From NCBI GenBank assembly GCA_028820695.1, contig JAPPIB010000056.1, positions 1-64,000 on the forward strand: a DNA stretch of 64,000 nt. The letters are read 5' to 3'. Position numbers and translations under genes: made by a program. The stretch is from Acidiferrobacterales bacterium (GTDB lineage Bacteria > Pseudomonadota > Gammaproteobacteria > Arenicellales > JAJDZL01). Below, piece after piece: positions 45,162 through 54,956 of the stretch (its first letter is position 1; each line of letters starts with the position of its first letter). The notes under the pieces were generated by a model. The model made no database searches, was not told the origin of the DNA, and worked only from the letters and a program-made list of their open reading frames with translations.

Positions 45162-47816
45162 ATGCATTCCTATTCGTCAAACCAGGTGGAGCGAACCTAT
45201 CTGGCCGACTATCAGCCACCGCTATTCCAGGTGCCCGATATCAGTCTCGAATTTCAGCTGCACGCGACCGACACCTGGGTCAAGTCAACAATGACGATCA
45301 TTCGAGCATCACCGGGCGACGGCGGATCATTTCTTCTGAACGGGAAGAGATTGAAACTCGAGTCAATCGAAGTCGACGGCGAAAGACTCGATGACAGTCA
45401 GTACAGTCTGAATGAATCCGGACTTACCGTGCATGATCCGAAGGACTCGTTCGAACTGTGCATCACGAACAGGGTGGATCCGTCCCAGAACAAGGAACTC
45501 TCCGGGCTTTATTTTTCAGGCAACATGCTGTGCACCCAATGTGAGGCAGAGGGGTTTCGCAACATCACCTACTTCCCCGACCGACCTGACATTCTGAGTC
45601 GATATTCGGTCAGGATCGAAGCATCGCGTTTGGAATTCCCGGTTCTGTTGTCCAACGGAGAACTCGTTGACAGCGGGAATATTTCCGAATCAAGACACTT
45701 TGCCAGCTGGGTCGACCCTCACCCGAAACCCAGTTATCTGTTTGCTCTGGTTGCCGGTGACCTGGCAGTGCTGGAGGATCAGTTCATCACACAATCCGGC
45801 CGGCCGGTGAAACTGGAGTTCTATACACCGCAAGAACACCTTGACAAATGTGATCATGCGATGAGTTGTCTTAGACGTGCGATGAAATGGGACGAGGACA
45901 AATACGGGTGTGAGTACGACCTGAATCGATACATGATTGTTGCGGTCGATCACTTCAACATGGGTGCAATGGAAAACAAGGGATTGAATGTCTTCAACTC
46001 GAAATATGTCTATGCAAAACCAGATACGGCAACCGATCAGGATTTTCATGCGGTAGAGTGTGTCATCGCTCACGAATACTTCCACAACTGGTCGGGAAAC
46101 CGCGTGACATTGCGCGACTGGTTTCAGCTCAGCCTGAAGGAGGGCTTCACCATTTTTCGCGAGCAGCAGTTCAGTGCGGATATGGGGTCTGCGGCAGTTC
46201 AGAGAGTTCGCGACGTCCATATGGTCAAACTCCACCAGTTCCGGGAGGATGCCGGGCCGGCAAGTCATGCTGTCCAGCCCGACTCATACATGACGATCGA
46301 CAACTTTTACACGATCACTGTCTACAACAAGGGCTCGGAGTTGATACGAATGCTTTATCTGATGATCGGAGCAAAGGCGTATCGTGCCGGAACTGATCTA
46401 TACTTCGAGCGATATGACGGATCGGCCGCCACCGTCGAGGACTTCATCACATCGATGGAACAGGCAAGCGACCGAGACCTGCGCCAGTTCCGAAGGTGGT
46501 ATCAGGTCGCTGGCACGCCAAAAGTTTTCGTGACGAGGCAATACGATAAGGAGAACAGGTCATACACATTGACATTTGAACAGAGCCGACCGGATTCGGG
46601 AAACGGTCGCGAATTAGAGCCGATGCATATTCCGATCATGATGGCGTTGCTTGATAACCAAGGCAGGCGGGTGCCGATCACGACTGATGCCGGTAACAAA
46701 CTGTCAGAAAGCGAATTGCTTTTTGAACTGACTGATCAGAAACAGTCGGTGACCTTTCGCAATATCGACTCCAAGCCGACACCATCTGTGCTGCGCGGAT
46801 TTAGCGCACCCATCATACTTGAAGATCCGGAATCGGAACGTGAGATGCACTTCATCATGGCCCACGACGATGATGCATACTGCCAGTGGAACGCGGCGCA
46901 AAATCTCTCGAAAATCCAACTGCTGAACCTGATCGAGGACTACAAGCATGGCCACGTTCCGAGTGTCGATGAGAAGTTCCTGAGTTCATTTGGCGCGGTG
47001 CTGGTGAAGGCCGCTGACAGCCCCCAATTCAGTGCGATGCTGCTTGAGACACCGTCGGAAATTTCGATCGCCCAAGCGATGAAAGTGGTTGATCCTGTCG
47101 CCGTTCATGATGCGCGCAAGTTTCTGGTGCGTGAACTCGCCAATCATTTCAATACCGAGTTTTCAAACCTTTACGGTCAGCTTCAGGGTGATTGGGGCGA
47201 CGACCGGCAGGCCGCTGGCAAGCGTGCGCTTCGCAACCTGTGTCTGTCGTACCTGATGGAAATCAACGACGCCGCAGTCCACGAACTTGCTTACCTGCAA
47301 TTTGACAATGCAGCCAATATGACAGACCTGTCCGCGGCACTGACCGCGCTTGTGAATTCCGATAGTCCGAAGCGACAAACGGCCCTGGATTCGTTCTACG
47401 AGAATTGGCGTGATGACCAGGGAGTGATCGACAAGTGGTTCCGCATCCAGGCAACGGCGGCAAGGCCGGACACCTATCAGAACGTGATCGAACTTTCGCA
47501 TCACACCGCATTCAGCATTTCCACTCCAAATCGGGTTTACTCGTTGATTGGCGCCTTCAGCAACTCCAATCCCTACTGTTTCCATGCGAAGGACGGGAGC
47601 GGATATGATCTCCTTACCCGCTACGTGCTGGCCATTGACCCGGACAACCCGGTCGCTGCAGCGCAACTGGCAGGAGCGTTTTCGGAAATCCACAGATTCG
47701 ATGACCGCCGGCAGAGAGCCATGCGGCATCGAGTGGAATCTATCGCTTCAAACAAGACGCTGTCAGTCAACGTATTCGAGGTTGTGGAACGAATCCTGAA
47801 ATCGTTCGCTGCATAA
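45162..47816 (+). CDS. pepN: Aminopeptidase N
   Basis: A zinc M1-family exopeptidase that removes N-terminal residues from peptides in the cytoplasm. The exopeptidase motif GAMEN lies at 268-272 and the zinc motif HEYFH at 304-308 (HExxH), followed by 'NWSGNRVTLRDWFQLSLKEG', which supplies the third ligand. The 884 residues fit the E. coli type. It begins a run with the VWA, DnaJ and dehydrogenase genes downstream. Confidence 0.97.
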   Translation: MHSYSSNQVERTYLADYQPPLFQVPDISLEFQLHATDTWVKSTMTIIRASPGDGGSFLLNGKRLKLESIEVDGERLDDSQYSLNESGLTVHDPKDSFELCITNRVDPSQNKELSGLYFSGNMLCTQCEAEGFRNITYFPDRPDILSRYSVRIEASRLEFPVLLSNGELVDSGNISESRHFASWVDPHPKPSYLFALVAGDLAVLEDQFITQSGRPVKLEFYTPQEHLDKCDHAMSCLRRAMKWDEDKYGCEYDLNRYMIVAVDHFNMGAMENKGLNVFNSKYVYAKPDTATDQDFHAVECVIAHEYFHNWSGNRVTLRDWFQLSLKEGFTIFREQQFSADMGSAAVQRVRDVHMVKLHQFREDAGPASHAVQPDSYMTIDNFYTITVYNKGSELIRMLYLMIGAKAYRAGTDLYFERYDGSAATVEDFITSMEQASDRDLRQFRRWYQVAGTPKVFVTRQYDKENRSYTLTFEQSRPDSGNGRELEPMHIPIMMALLDNQGRRVPITTDAGNKLSESELLFELTDQKQSVTFRNIDSKPTPSVLRGFSAPIILEDPESEREMHFIMAHDDDAYCQWNAAQNLSKIQLLNLIEDYKHGHVPSVDEKFLSSFGAVLVKAADSPQFSAMLLETPSEISIAQAMKVVDPVAVHDARKFLVRELANHFNTEFSNLYGQLQGDWGDDRQAAGKRALRNLCLSYLMEINDAAVHELAYLQFDNAANMTDLSAALTALVNSDSPKRQTALDSFYENWRDDQGVIDKWFRIQATAARPDTYQNVIELSHHTAFSISTPNRVYSLIGAFSNSNPYCFHAKDGSGYDLLTRYVLAIDPDNPVAAAQLAGAFSEIHRFDDRRQRAMRHRVESIASNKTLSVNVFEVVERILKSFAA

Positions 47817-47831
47817 GCGGGCAGTTCAATC

Positions 47832-48551
47832 ATGTCAAAGTCAGACAGCACCCAGCTCACCCGATCATCAAACAAGGACATTGATGATTTTCTGCGTAAG
47901 GTGGAACTGACACCGCGACCGGTACCGAGTTCAAGACGCGGGCGATTAATATTTGGCATGGATGCGACGGCCAGCCGCGAGCCCATGTGGGATCAAGCCT
48001 GCCATATCCAATCTGAAATGTTCACGGAAACCGCAGCGCAGGGCGGACTGGATGTGCAACTTTGTTACTATCGCGGATTCCGTGAGTTTTACGCGAGCAA
48101 GTGGGTAAGTGCGGCATCTGAGCTGCATCGGTTGATGAGCAGTACGCGTTGTGCCGGTGGACTGACACAGATTTCAAGGCTCTTGGATCAGACGATACGC
48201 GAGACTGAGAAAAGTCCTGTCAATGCACTGGTCTTTGTAGGGGACGCCATGGAGGAGGACGTCGACCGGCTTTCAGATAAAGCAGGCCAGCTGGGGCTGA
48301 ATGGTGTGCCGGCTTTCATGTTTCACGAAGGACACAATCCGGTTGCTGAGAAGGCGTTTCGGGAAATTGCCACATTGAGCGGTGGCGCCTATTGCAGATT
48401 CGATTCCTCAAGTGCACGGCAGTTGCGGGATTTGCTCGCGGCGGTCGCAGTGTTTGCCGCAGGTGGGCGCCGGGCACTCGAAAACTTCAGTAGCAAACGT
48501 CGTGGAGTAACCGGTCAGCTGACTCATCAGATCAACCGAAACAAGACATGA
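47832..48551 (+). CDS. VWA-like domain protein linked to a DnaJ gene
   Basis: The 239-residue protein begins with a flexible N-terminus, then a von Willebrand A-type fold: '[18 protein letters not shown]' carries a MIDAS-like D-x-T-x-S, and '[14 protein letters not shown]' and '[12 protein letters not shown]' supply the later metal-site region. No signal peptide or membrane helix is present, so it acts in the cytoplasm. It overlaps the membrane DnaJ-domain gene by 4 bp, indicating a joint function, perhaps a chaperone-assisted assembly step. The function is unknown. Confidence 0.82.
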   Translation: MSKSDSTQLTRSSNKDIDDFLRKVELTPRPVPSSRRGRLIFGMDATASREPMWDQACHIQSEMFTETAAQGGLDVQLCYYRGFREFYASKWVSAASELHRLMSSTRCAGGLTQISRLLDQTIRETEKSPVNALVFVGDAMEEDVDRLSDKAGQLGLNGVPAFMFHEGHNPVAEKAFREIATLSGGAYCRFDSSSARQLRDLLAAVAVFAAGGRRALENFSSKRRGVTGQLTHQINRNKT

Positions 48552-49273
48552 TTCTGAGGTTGATTCTAATCCTGGCCGTAGTCGTCGGCCTTATGTGGTT
48601 TTTCGGACGCCTCGGAAAGACAAATCCCCAGGACCGCATCAAGTTCCTCAAGCTCGCTGCTCTTTACGGCGGTGCGGGAGTCCTGTTGGCACTGATTCTG
48701 ACGGGCAGACTGCCCGCGATATTCGCAATCCTGGCTGCGGCAGTTCCCTGGATCCAACGTGTCATCATCCTGCGGAGCGCTTACAACATGTTCAAGTCGT
48801 GGAAGGGCCCTGTTCAGGGGTCAAAACCCGGGCAGACTTCGGATGTACGGACTAAGTTTCTCGAAATGACGCTTGATCACGATACCGGCAATATCACCGG
48901 TACGGTGAGATCAGGCAGTCATAAAGGCCGTTCACTCGAGGACATGCAAATTGCGGAACTCGCTGACCTGCTGGTTGCGTGCCGAAAGAAAGACCCCCAA
49001 TCCGCTTCCGTTCTCGAAACTTATCTCGACCGCATGCGCCCCGATGAATGGGCAGAGTATGCCGATGAGCATGGCGAGGATCAGTCCTTCACCAGCGACG
49101 ATGACATGACGCGGGAGGAGGCGCTGCAGATTCTGGGCCTGAGCGAAGGCGCCACACGCGAGGAGATCGTCGAGGCACATCGGGTGCTGATGCAGAGAAA
49201 TCATCCTGATCGAGGCGGGTCGACGTTTCTGGCTGCCCAGATCAATCGCGCAAAGGACCTTTTGCTGTCATGA
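48548..49273 (+). CDS. Membrane-anchored DnaJ-domain protein
   Basis: Two or three N-terminal hydrophobic segments (about 1-18 and 32-70) anchor the protein. A linker follows, and the last about 55 residues form a J domain: '[23 protein letters not shown]' and the HPD motif in 'RNHPDRGGS'. J domains stimulate DnaK, so this protein should recruit DnaK to the membrane. The J domain is at the C-terminus, opposite to DnaJ itself. It overlaps both neighbours by 4 bp. Confidence 0.88.
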   Translation: MILRLILILAVVVGLMWFFGRLGKTNPQDRIKFLKLAALYGGAGVLLALILTGRLPAIFAILAAAVPWIQRVIILRSAYNMFKSWKGPVQGSKPGQTSDVRTKFLEMTLDHDTGNITGTVRSGSHKGRSLEDMQIAELADLLVACRKKDPQSASVLETYLDRMRPDEWAEYADEHGEDQSFTSDDDMTREEALQILGLSEGATREEIVEAHRVLMQRNHPDRGGSTFLAAQINRAKDLLLS

Positions 49274-50484
49274 TGCGCGCGAAATCAACCTTGCTTGGGT
49301 TAATGACTGCCGTGATGGTCGTCGCGACACAAGCTGTGCTCGCCGACAACCCGGTGAGATTGCACGAACAGATCCTGACCCACTCGCGGATCGGGCAGGT
49401 TCACGTCATGGTTCCGGAAAACTACCAGCTGGAAATCCTGAACGACCAACTGAGACGACCGAGATTGATCACATTCGCACCGAACGGCGACATGTTCATC
49501 GGCTCGGAGTCCCGCGTGTATCTACTCAAGCCGCCCTATGAGCAAGCCATCGATTACCTGTACCTGGATGGATACCCTCACAGCGTTGCGATACGCGGTG
49601 AGGAAATGTTCATTGCGTCAACCGGCGCACTTTTCAAAGCGCATTACAAACCTGAGACCGTTCGAATCAACGCTGTCGACCTGACGCTGGTAACTCGCCT
49701 GCCTGGCGGGTTCGGACACAGCTCAAGAACTGTCGCGGTCAGTCCGGGCAACGAAATATTTGTCAGTATCGGAATCAGTGGCAATTGCAACAATCAGATG
49801 ATTTCGGACAGTTATCCGTTCAAGGATCGCCGCGGCGGTCTGTTCCGGCTGGATGAGTCTTCCGACCCCGATCGATTGGTTCCCTTCGCTTCGGGGTTGC
49901 GTAACCCTGTAGGATTCGACTGGCATCCGACCAGTCACGTAATGTACGCCACCAATAATGGGCCCGACCATCTTGGATTCGACCAACCGCCCGAATATTT
50001 CTCCAAGATCACTCCGGGATCGTTTCATGGAATGCCTTGGTATCAATACGATGGACAGTCTGTCAGGAAAGACCCCTGCATTACTGCCAAAGCACCTTAT
50101 CCAGTTGGTGAGGTCAGTATTCCGGTCGCATTGTTTCCATCCCGAAATGCGCCGCTGGGCGTCGCGTTTGTCCCGACCGAGGCGATGGACAAGAGGTTTC
50201 AGAGCAATGCCATAGTCGCCTTGCACGGTTCCTGGGGCACACAACCAGACGGTCTGTTTACAGGGTCGGCAGCAAGTCGCAGACCACCTGCAGTCGTGAT
50301 GGTTCGATTTATTGGTGAGGAGAGCGCCGGTGTCGAGCCGATTGTCACCGGATTTCAGAATGAGGATGGACGTCGATGGGCCCGGCCTGCCGGCGTTGCA
50401 GTCGGGCCGGATGGTTCACTCTACATTACCAGCGACAGCGGTGATTTGCATGGGCTGTTGCGACTGCGCCGCAAGAATAATTGA
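49270..50484 (+). CDS. Exported PQQ-type sorbosone/aldose dehydrogenase-like beta-propeller
   Basis: A signal peptide (1-25, '[18 protein letters not shown]') precedes a six-bladed propeller of the soluble glucose/sorbosone dehydrogenase type: '[18 protein letters not shown]', '[19 protein letters not shown]', '[15 protein letters not shown]' and '[10 protein letters not shown]'. Such enzymes oxidise sugars in the periplasm with PQQ. PQQ synthesis genes are not in the window. It overlaps the DnaJ-type gene by 4 bp, an unusual partner. Confidence 0.85.
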   Translation: MMRAKSTLLGLMTAVMVVATQAVLADNPVRLHEQILTHSRIGQVHVMVPENYQLEILNDQLRRPRLITFAPNGDMFIGSESRVYLLKPPYEQAIDYLYLDGYPHSVAIRGEEMFIASTGALFKAHYKPETVRINAVDLTLVTRLPGGFGHSSRTVAVSPGNEIFVSIGISGNCNNQMISDSYPFKDRRGGLFRLDESSDPDRLVPFASGLRNPVGFDWHPTSHVMYATNNGPDHLGFDQPPEYFSKITPGSFHGMPWYQYDGQSVRKDPCITAKAPYPVGEVSIPVALFPSRNAPLGVAFVPTEAMDKRFQSNAIVALHGSWGTQPDGLFTGSAASRRPPAVVMVRFIGEESAGVEPIVTGFQNEDGRRWARPAGVAVGPDGSLYITSDSGDLHGLLRLRRKNN

Positions 50485-50546
50485 CCGCACGGGTTCGTCA
50501 TGAGTCCGAAATTAGATCAACTGCGACTGAATGAGGTGTGAACAAG

Positions 50547-51728
50547 ATGCCAGATGTACCGCTCAACTTCCAGATTTCCGAATATGAGGATCGAATTAGT
50601 AAGACACGACAGGCCATGGAGTCGTCTGGTGTCGAGTTGATGATTACAGTCGATCCATCCAACATGGCATGGCTCACGGGTTACGATGGATGGTCGTTTT
50701 ACACGCCGCAGTGCGTGCTTCTGACTCTGTCCGACGGACCGATCTGGTTTGGTCGGGCGATGGATGCAAAAGGCGCGCTTCGTACCGTGTTCATGCCGGA
50801 ACATGACATTTGGTTCTATACGGACGATTACGTCATGACACCCGAACGTCATGCGATGGATCTGCTGTCGCAGAAGATCACTGATCGGGGTTGGGGAGCA
50901 TTGAGGATCGGGGTTGAGATGGACAATTACTACTTCTCCGCGGCAACTCACCAGTCGTTGGAGAAGGGACTTCCGAATGCGACTTTCATTGATGCCAACT
51001 TATTGGTGAACTGGCAACGTACAGTCAAATCTGAGCAGGAGCTCATTTACATGAAAAGGGCTGGACGCATCGTTGAAACCATGCACGAGATGATTTTCGA
51101 GAAAATTGAGCCGGGAATGCGGAAAAATGATCTGGTCGCGGAAATCTATCGCACCGCGATTGCAGGCACGGACGGACACGGTGGGGATTATCCAGCAATC
51201 GTCCCCATGGTACCGTCCGGAGTTGACACCTCAACAGCCCATCTTACGTGGAATGATCTTCCGTTCAATTCCGATGAAGGTTCGTTTTTTGAGATTGCCG
51301 GGTGTCATCGTCGCTACCACTGCCCGCTATGCCGCACGATTTATCTCGGAGAACCGCCGCTTAAGTTTCTAAACGTGGAAAAAGCAGTTCTGGAGGGAAT
51401 GGAAGCCGGACTCGAAATGGCACGTGCCGGAAATCTCGCGGAAGATATCATCATCGCATTCAATCGCGCACTGAACAGGTACGGAATTACCAAGGATGGC
51501 CGCTCAGGTTATCCGATCGGGCTGAGCTACCCGCCGGACTGGGGCGAGCGTACGGTCAGTCTTCGTCTGGGAGACAGAACAGTCCTTGAGGAGAACATGA
51601 CCTTTCACTTCATGACGGCGCTGTGGTCAGATGACTGGGGATTTGAAATTACCGAAAGCATCATCATCAAACAGAGCGGTCCGGAACTTCTTGCCAACTA
51701 TCCTAGAAAATTACTGGTAAAAAAATGA
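50547..51728 (+). CDS. doeA: Ectoine hydrolase-like M24-fold protein (DoeA/EutD type)
   Basis: A creatinase/prolidase fold enzyme of 393 residues. The M24 metal ligands are lost: where metallopeptidases read D-x-G and D-x-x-R-T, this protein reads 'FFEIAGCHRRYHCPLCRT', and the His of GHGIG is replaced in 'SGYPIGLSYPPDWGERT'. That pattern is shared with metal-free ectoine hydrolases, which open ectoine to N-acetyl-diaminobutyrate. The ATG at 50547 follows AGGTG; a GTG at 50538 is also possible. It overlaps the GST gene by 4 bp. Other ectoine genes (doeB, ectABC) are not in the window, so the substrate is not certain. Confidence 0.8.
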   Translation: MPDVPLNFQISEYEDRISKTRQAMESSGVELMITVDPSNMAWLTGYDGWSFYTPQCVLLTLSDGPIWFGRAMDAKGALRTVFMPEHDIWFYTDDYVMTPERHAMDLLSQKITDRGWGALRIGVEMDNYYFSAATHQSLEKGLPNATFIDANLLVNWQRTVKSEQELIYMKRAGRIVETMHEMIFEKIEPGMRKNDLVAEIYRTAIAGTDGHGGDYPAIVPMVPSGVDTSTAHLTWNDLPFNSDEGSFFEIAGCHRRYHCPLCRTIYLGEPPLKFLNVEKAVLEGMEAGLEMARAGNLAEDIIIAFNRALNRYGITKDGRSGYPIGLSYPPDWGERTVSLRLGDRTVLEENMTFHFMTALWSDDWGFEITESIIIKQSGPELLANYPRKLLVKK

Positions 51729-52357
51729 GTTCAAACATACAACTGTACACGTGGGGCACACCGAACGGCAGAAAGATCTCGATCGCATTGGAAGAGATGG
51801 GGGCGAGCTACGATGTTCAGTCGGTCAACATCCTCGAGGGCGAACAATTCAGTGAAAGCTTTACCGCGATCAGTCCAAGCAGCAAGATTCCCTGTATTGT
51901 CGACCCTGAGGGAATGCATGGTCAATCGACCTCGATCTTTGAATCGGGTGCCATCCTGATCTACCTCGCACGAAAATTTGGAAGGTTTGGCGGATCAGAC
52001 CCAGCCAGTGAGTTGGAAATCCTGCAATGGGTCATGTGGCAGATGGGCAATGTCGGTCCCGTACTCGGACAACTGCACCATTTTCGAAAGTTTTCGAAAA
52101 CCAAAGTACCCTATGCCATCAAGCGATTTGACAACATCGCAGACAAGCTTTACCGGGTGCTTGACTCCCGTCTTGCGTCCCGCAATTATGTGGTCGACGA
52201 CTATTCGATCGCAGACATGGCCATCTATCCGTGGGCTGCGCGATTTGAATGGCAGAATATTGATCTTCGAACCTATCCCAACGTCAAACGATGGTTTGAC
52301 ATGCTGTCGGAACGTCCTGCGGTGAACACAGGCATGCGGGTGCCATTTCTGAACTGA
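51725..52357 (+). CDS. Glutathione S-transferase-like protein (YghU/YfcG type)
   Basis: The thioredoxin-fold N-terminus has 'TWGTPNGRKISIALEEMG', the TPNG-K signature of the Nu-class/YfcG group of disulfide-bond oxidoreductase GSTs, and the cis-Pro segment 'SSKIPCIVDPEG'. The C-terminal helical domain carries 'YSIADMAIYPWAARF'. The 210 residues are normal. It is translationally coupled to the ectoine hydrolase-like gene (4-bp overlap), a pairing that suggests a role in that pathway or in osmotic/redox stress. Confidence 0.88.
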   Translation: MSSNIQLYTWGTPNGRKISIALEEMGASYDVQSVNILEGEQFSESFTAISPSSKIPCIVDPEGMHGQSTSIFESGAILIYLARKFGRFGGSDPASELEILQWVMWQMGNVGPVLGQLHHFRKFSKTKVPYAIKRFDNIADKLYRVLDSRLASRNYVVDDYSIADMAIYPWAARFEWQNIDLRTYPNVKRWFDMLSERPAVNTGMRVPFLN

Positions 52358-52387
52358 AACTCTCCCAAATCCACAACCGTCTGCGCA

Positions 52388-53290
52388 ATGTCAGATTCGC
52401 ATCCCGAAATAACTTTGTTTGGCAGCTTCAGCAACTTTACCCATTGTGCCCTGAAGTGCCTGATTGAAAATGACTTTTGCCCGCAGCGGCTGGTGATGTC
52501 CGCATATGGCCCGGGCGATGCTCCGCCCAGTGACAGTTTGCCGGTTCTGTTCCAGTCGGGCACCCCCGGCATAGTTGAACTGAGTGAAGAGTATGGGATA
52601 CCCGTCACTTACAGTATGCAGCAGCACAGTCTCGAGGGGATTCTGTCGGAGCATTCCTCGGATTTTTTCGTACTCGCCTGCTATCCGAAAATTCTACCTG
52701 ACACGACCACCCGCATCCCGACCGCGGGCTGTATCAATATCCACCCGTCCCTGTTACCTCGGTACAAGGGGTTAAATCCGATTTTCTGGCAGTTGCGCAA
52801 CGGCGAGACTGACACTGGCGTGACGTTACATCAGGTCACCTCGGAAATTGATGGCGGGAATATCCTGATGGCGAGAAAGCTCACCTATCCGGATGGTTGC
52901 AGCATCAATGAAATTGAGGATGCTCTTGTTGGCACGGCAATTGAGGCGTTGACATCACTGCTATGTCAAGTCCCGTCCGAATGGGCCGCACGAGAACAAA
53001 ATCCCGCCCAGGCTACCTGGCATCCGGCGCCATGTGACAACGATTTTGTAATTGACGCCACTTGGCGCAGCAAGACGGTCTGGAACTTCGCCCGAGCTTA
53101 TGCGGGAACAGGTCGGCCAATGAGATTCATCAATCGGTCGCAAACCCACCGGATTGCAGATGTGCTCGAATACGGAAAAAATACCAAGTTTTCGGATAAG
53201 TCATCGGACAATTCGACAGTTTTGGCGCATCTTGCTGATGGATATGCTGTATTCACTGTTGAAAACCCTGAACCGAAAAAACTAAAATAA
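52388..53290 (+). CDS. Formyltransferase-like protein (Fmt family)
   Basis: A 300-residue protein with the formyltransferase fold. The core motif 'CINIHPSLLPRYKGLNPIFW' matches the Fmt/PurN 'HPSLLPxyrG' segment, and the catalytic-region Asp lies in 'TSEIDGGNILM'. A C-terminal OB-like part follows. The N-terminus 'ITLFGSFSNFTHCALKCL' differs from housekeeping Fmt ('FAGTPEFA'), and no def gene is adjacent. It is therefore probably a specialised paralogue acting on an amino sugar or amino acid. It lies 30 bp after the GST gene. Confidence 0.82.
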   Translation: MSDSHPEITLFGSFSNFTHCALKCLIENDFCPQRLVMSAYGPGDAPPSDSLPVLFQSGTPGIVELSEEYGIPVTYSMQQHSLEGILSEHSSDFFVLACYPKILPDTTTRIPTAGCINIHPSLLPRYKGLNPIFWQLRNGETDTGVTLHQVTSEIDGGNILMARKLTYPDGCSINEIEDALVGTAIEALTSLLCQVPSEWAAREQNPAQATWHPAPCDNDFVIDATWRSKTVWNFARAYAGTGRPMRFINRSQTHRIADVLEYGKNTKFSDKSSDNSTVLAHLADGYAVFTVENPEPKKLK

Positions 53291-53323
53291 TGGGAAGAAA
53301 ATCATCTGTCCGCCATAATTTCG

Positions 53324-54703
53324 GTGTCCGACCATCTGATGAGAACGAGTTCCACATTCCGTAATTCGATAGTTATCGGCTACAGAAAAGTCAAGCCACC
53401 TCCCCGGCGTCATTATCAATTTGAAGAAAATCGATTCGCCAAAAGACGGGGACATTCTTCGGTTGGCTCTTCGGTTGGCTATCTGGGTTTGGTGCTCAAA
53501 TGCTGTGTGATGGCTACTCTATTCGTCGGCGTTCTGCTATATCCGCCAGAATCCGCTGAGACCGGCAGTATCAAGTTAACCAGCATATGGAACCTGGATA
53601 CCCACCACGTCGCTAATTCAATCACGCCGTTCGTTCGTGAAAATGAATATCCCGAGGTGGTCCAGCTGAGGTCTGACCAATTCATGGTTGAAGCATCCGT
53701 GGAGTACCATCTGGATCCGCAATTCAAGCAGCACATCGATGATATTCTCACACACTACAAGCCAGATTTTGCGGCCGTAGTCGCCATTGATCCCGAAACC
53801 GGGAAGATTCTCGCATTAAACAGCTTCGTCAGGGACGGAGAGCCCGTCGGCAATCTGACTGTTCACTCCGGTTTCCCTGCCGCATCCCTGTTCAAGATTG
53901 TTACCGCAACGGCAGTTCTCGATCAGAACATCTCTACTCCGGACACTCTCTATCAGTTCAACGGGAAAGATACTTCCCTGTATAAAAAAAATGTGTTGAG
54001 ACATAAGAAGAACAAATGGACCAGGACTGTCACGCTGACGAGCGCTTTTGGACGATCGATCAATACTGTGTTCGGGCGAATGGGAGTATTTGAAGTGGGC
54101 GGCGACGCATTGATTGATTACTCCAGGACCTTTGGATTCGATCACATGCTTCCGCTTGACCTGGTTATTGATAAGAGTCAGGTAAAGATCGACCCCAGTG
54201 ATGAGTGGCAAGTCGCCGAGGCAGCGTCAGGTTACACGAATTCGATCACGATGAGCCCTTTGCATGCAGCAATGATGGTGGCAACGATTGTCAACGATGG
54301 CGTAGCAGTCGAACCGCGGCTGATCAAGTCTGCTCACTACCCTGACGGTCCGCCGCTATACACCTCTGAAAAAAACTCCAAGCAGATATTGGATGTGTCG
54401 ACCGCGCAGGATATGCGGGTGCTGATGCGCGATACTGTCGCAAAAGGTTCTGCACGAAAACGATTCCGAGGATTTTTCAAAGGCGAGTATGCCGACCTGG
54501 ATGTTGGCGGCAAAACCGGTTCCCTGACAGGTAACAATCCTCAGGGACGAACTGAGTGGTTCGTCGGTTACGCGGACTCGGGAACCAAGCAGATTGCCGT
54601 AGCCGCAGTCGTCGTCAACAAGGACAAATGGCGCATCAAGCCTTCTGCACTGACGCGCAAGGTTTTTGAGGAATATTTCAAAAAGTCAAATGCCAGCGGC
54701 TGA
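53324..54703 (+). CDS. Penicillin-binding transpeptidase
   Basis: A single-pass membrane protein (helix about 53-74) with a class D/class B-like transpeptidase domain. The active-site triad is complete: Ser188-x-x-Lys191 (ASLFK), Ser245-Ile-Asn247 (GRSIN) and Lys397-Thr-Gly399 (GGKTG). The 459 residues lack the usual large N-terminal pedestal of FtsI or MrdA. It may therefore be a small, non-essential D,D-transpeptidase acting in the periplasm. The start is a GTG at 53324; an ATG at 53339 is the alternative. Confidence 0.88.
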   Translation: MSDHLMRTSSTFRNSIVIGYRKVKPPPRRHYQFEENRFAKRRGHSSVGSSVGYLGLVLKCCVMATLFVGVLLYPPESAETGSIKLTSIWNLDTHHVANSITPFVRENEYPEVVQLRSDQFMVEASVEYHLDPQFKQHIDDILTHYKPDFAAVVAIDPETGKILALNSFVRDGEPVGNLTVHSGFPAASLFKIVTATAVLDQNISTPDTLYQFNGKDTSLYKKNVLRHKKNKWTRTVTLTSAFGRSINTVFGRMGVFEVGGDALIDYSRTFGFDHMLPLDLVIDKSQVKIDPSDEWQVAEAASGYTNSITMSPLHAAMMVATIVNDGVAVEPRLIKSAHYPDGPPLYTSEKNSKQILDVSTAQDMRVLMRDTVAKGSARKRFRGFFKGEYADLDVGGKTGSLTGNNPQGRTEWFVGYADSGTKQIAVAAVVVNKDKWRIKPSALTRKVFEEYFKKSNASG

Positions 54704-54712
54704 CTCTTGCCG

Positions 54713-54726
54713 CCGCGATACCGCGG
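54713..54726 (+). terminator. Small GC hairpin after the transpeptidase gene
   Basis: CCGCG (54713-54717) and CGCGG (54722-54726) pair around ATAC, with T-rich sequence a little further on (TTTCTTT, then TTTTTTT near 54743). It fits a weak terminator between the convergent transpeptidase and permease genes. Confidence 0.4.
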
Positions 54727-54956
54727 GGATTTCTTTGCCACGTTTTTTTGCCCCCGTTGATATGACCTCAATTTGCTCCGAGTCTGAACAGTTCGCAGTG
54801 ACGCATCACCAAAGTCTTTCAGCATAAGCAATCCGAACCGCACAAAGTTCCGCAATGCCTGAGTGAAGACAGACTCGAGTGCAGTCAGCGGCAGCCTGTG
54901 CAGATTCAACGCAGGAAATTGTCGCCACCGAAGGCTACGCCTTCTTAACGTGCTGC

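Noticed and set aside
50547..51728. Xaa-Pro aminopeptidase (active metallopeptidase)
   Set aside because: Both Asp ligands and the His ligand of M24 metallopeptidases are replaced.
54568..54909. 113-codon minus-strand frame between the transpeptidase and permease genes
   Set aside because: It is partly antisense to the transpeptidase gene and has no family match.
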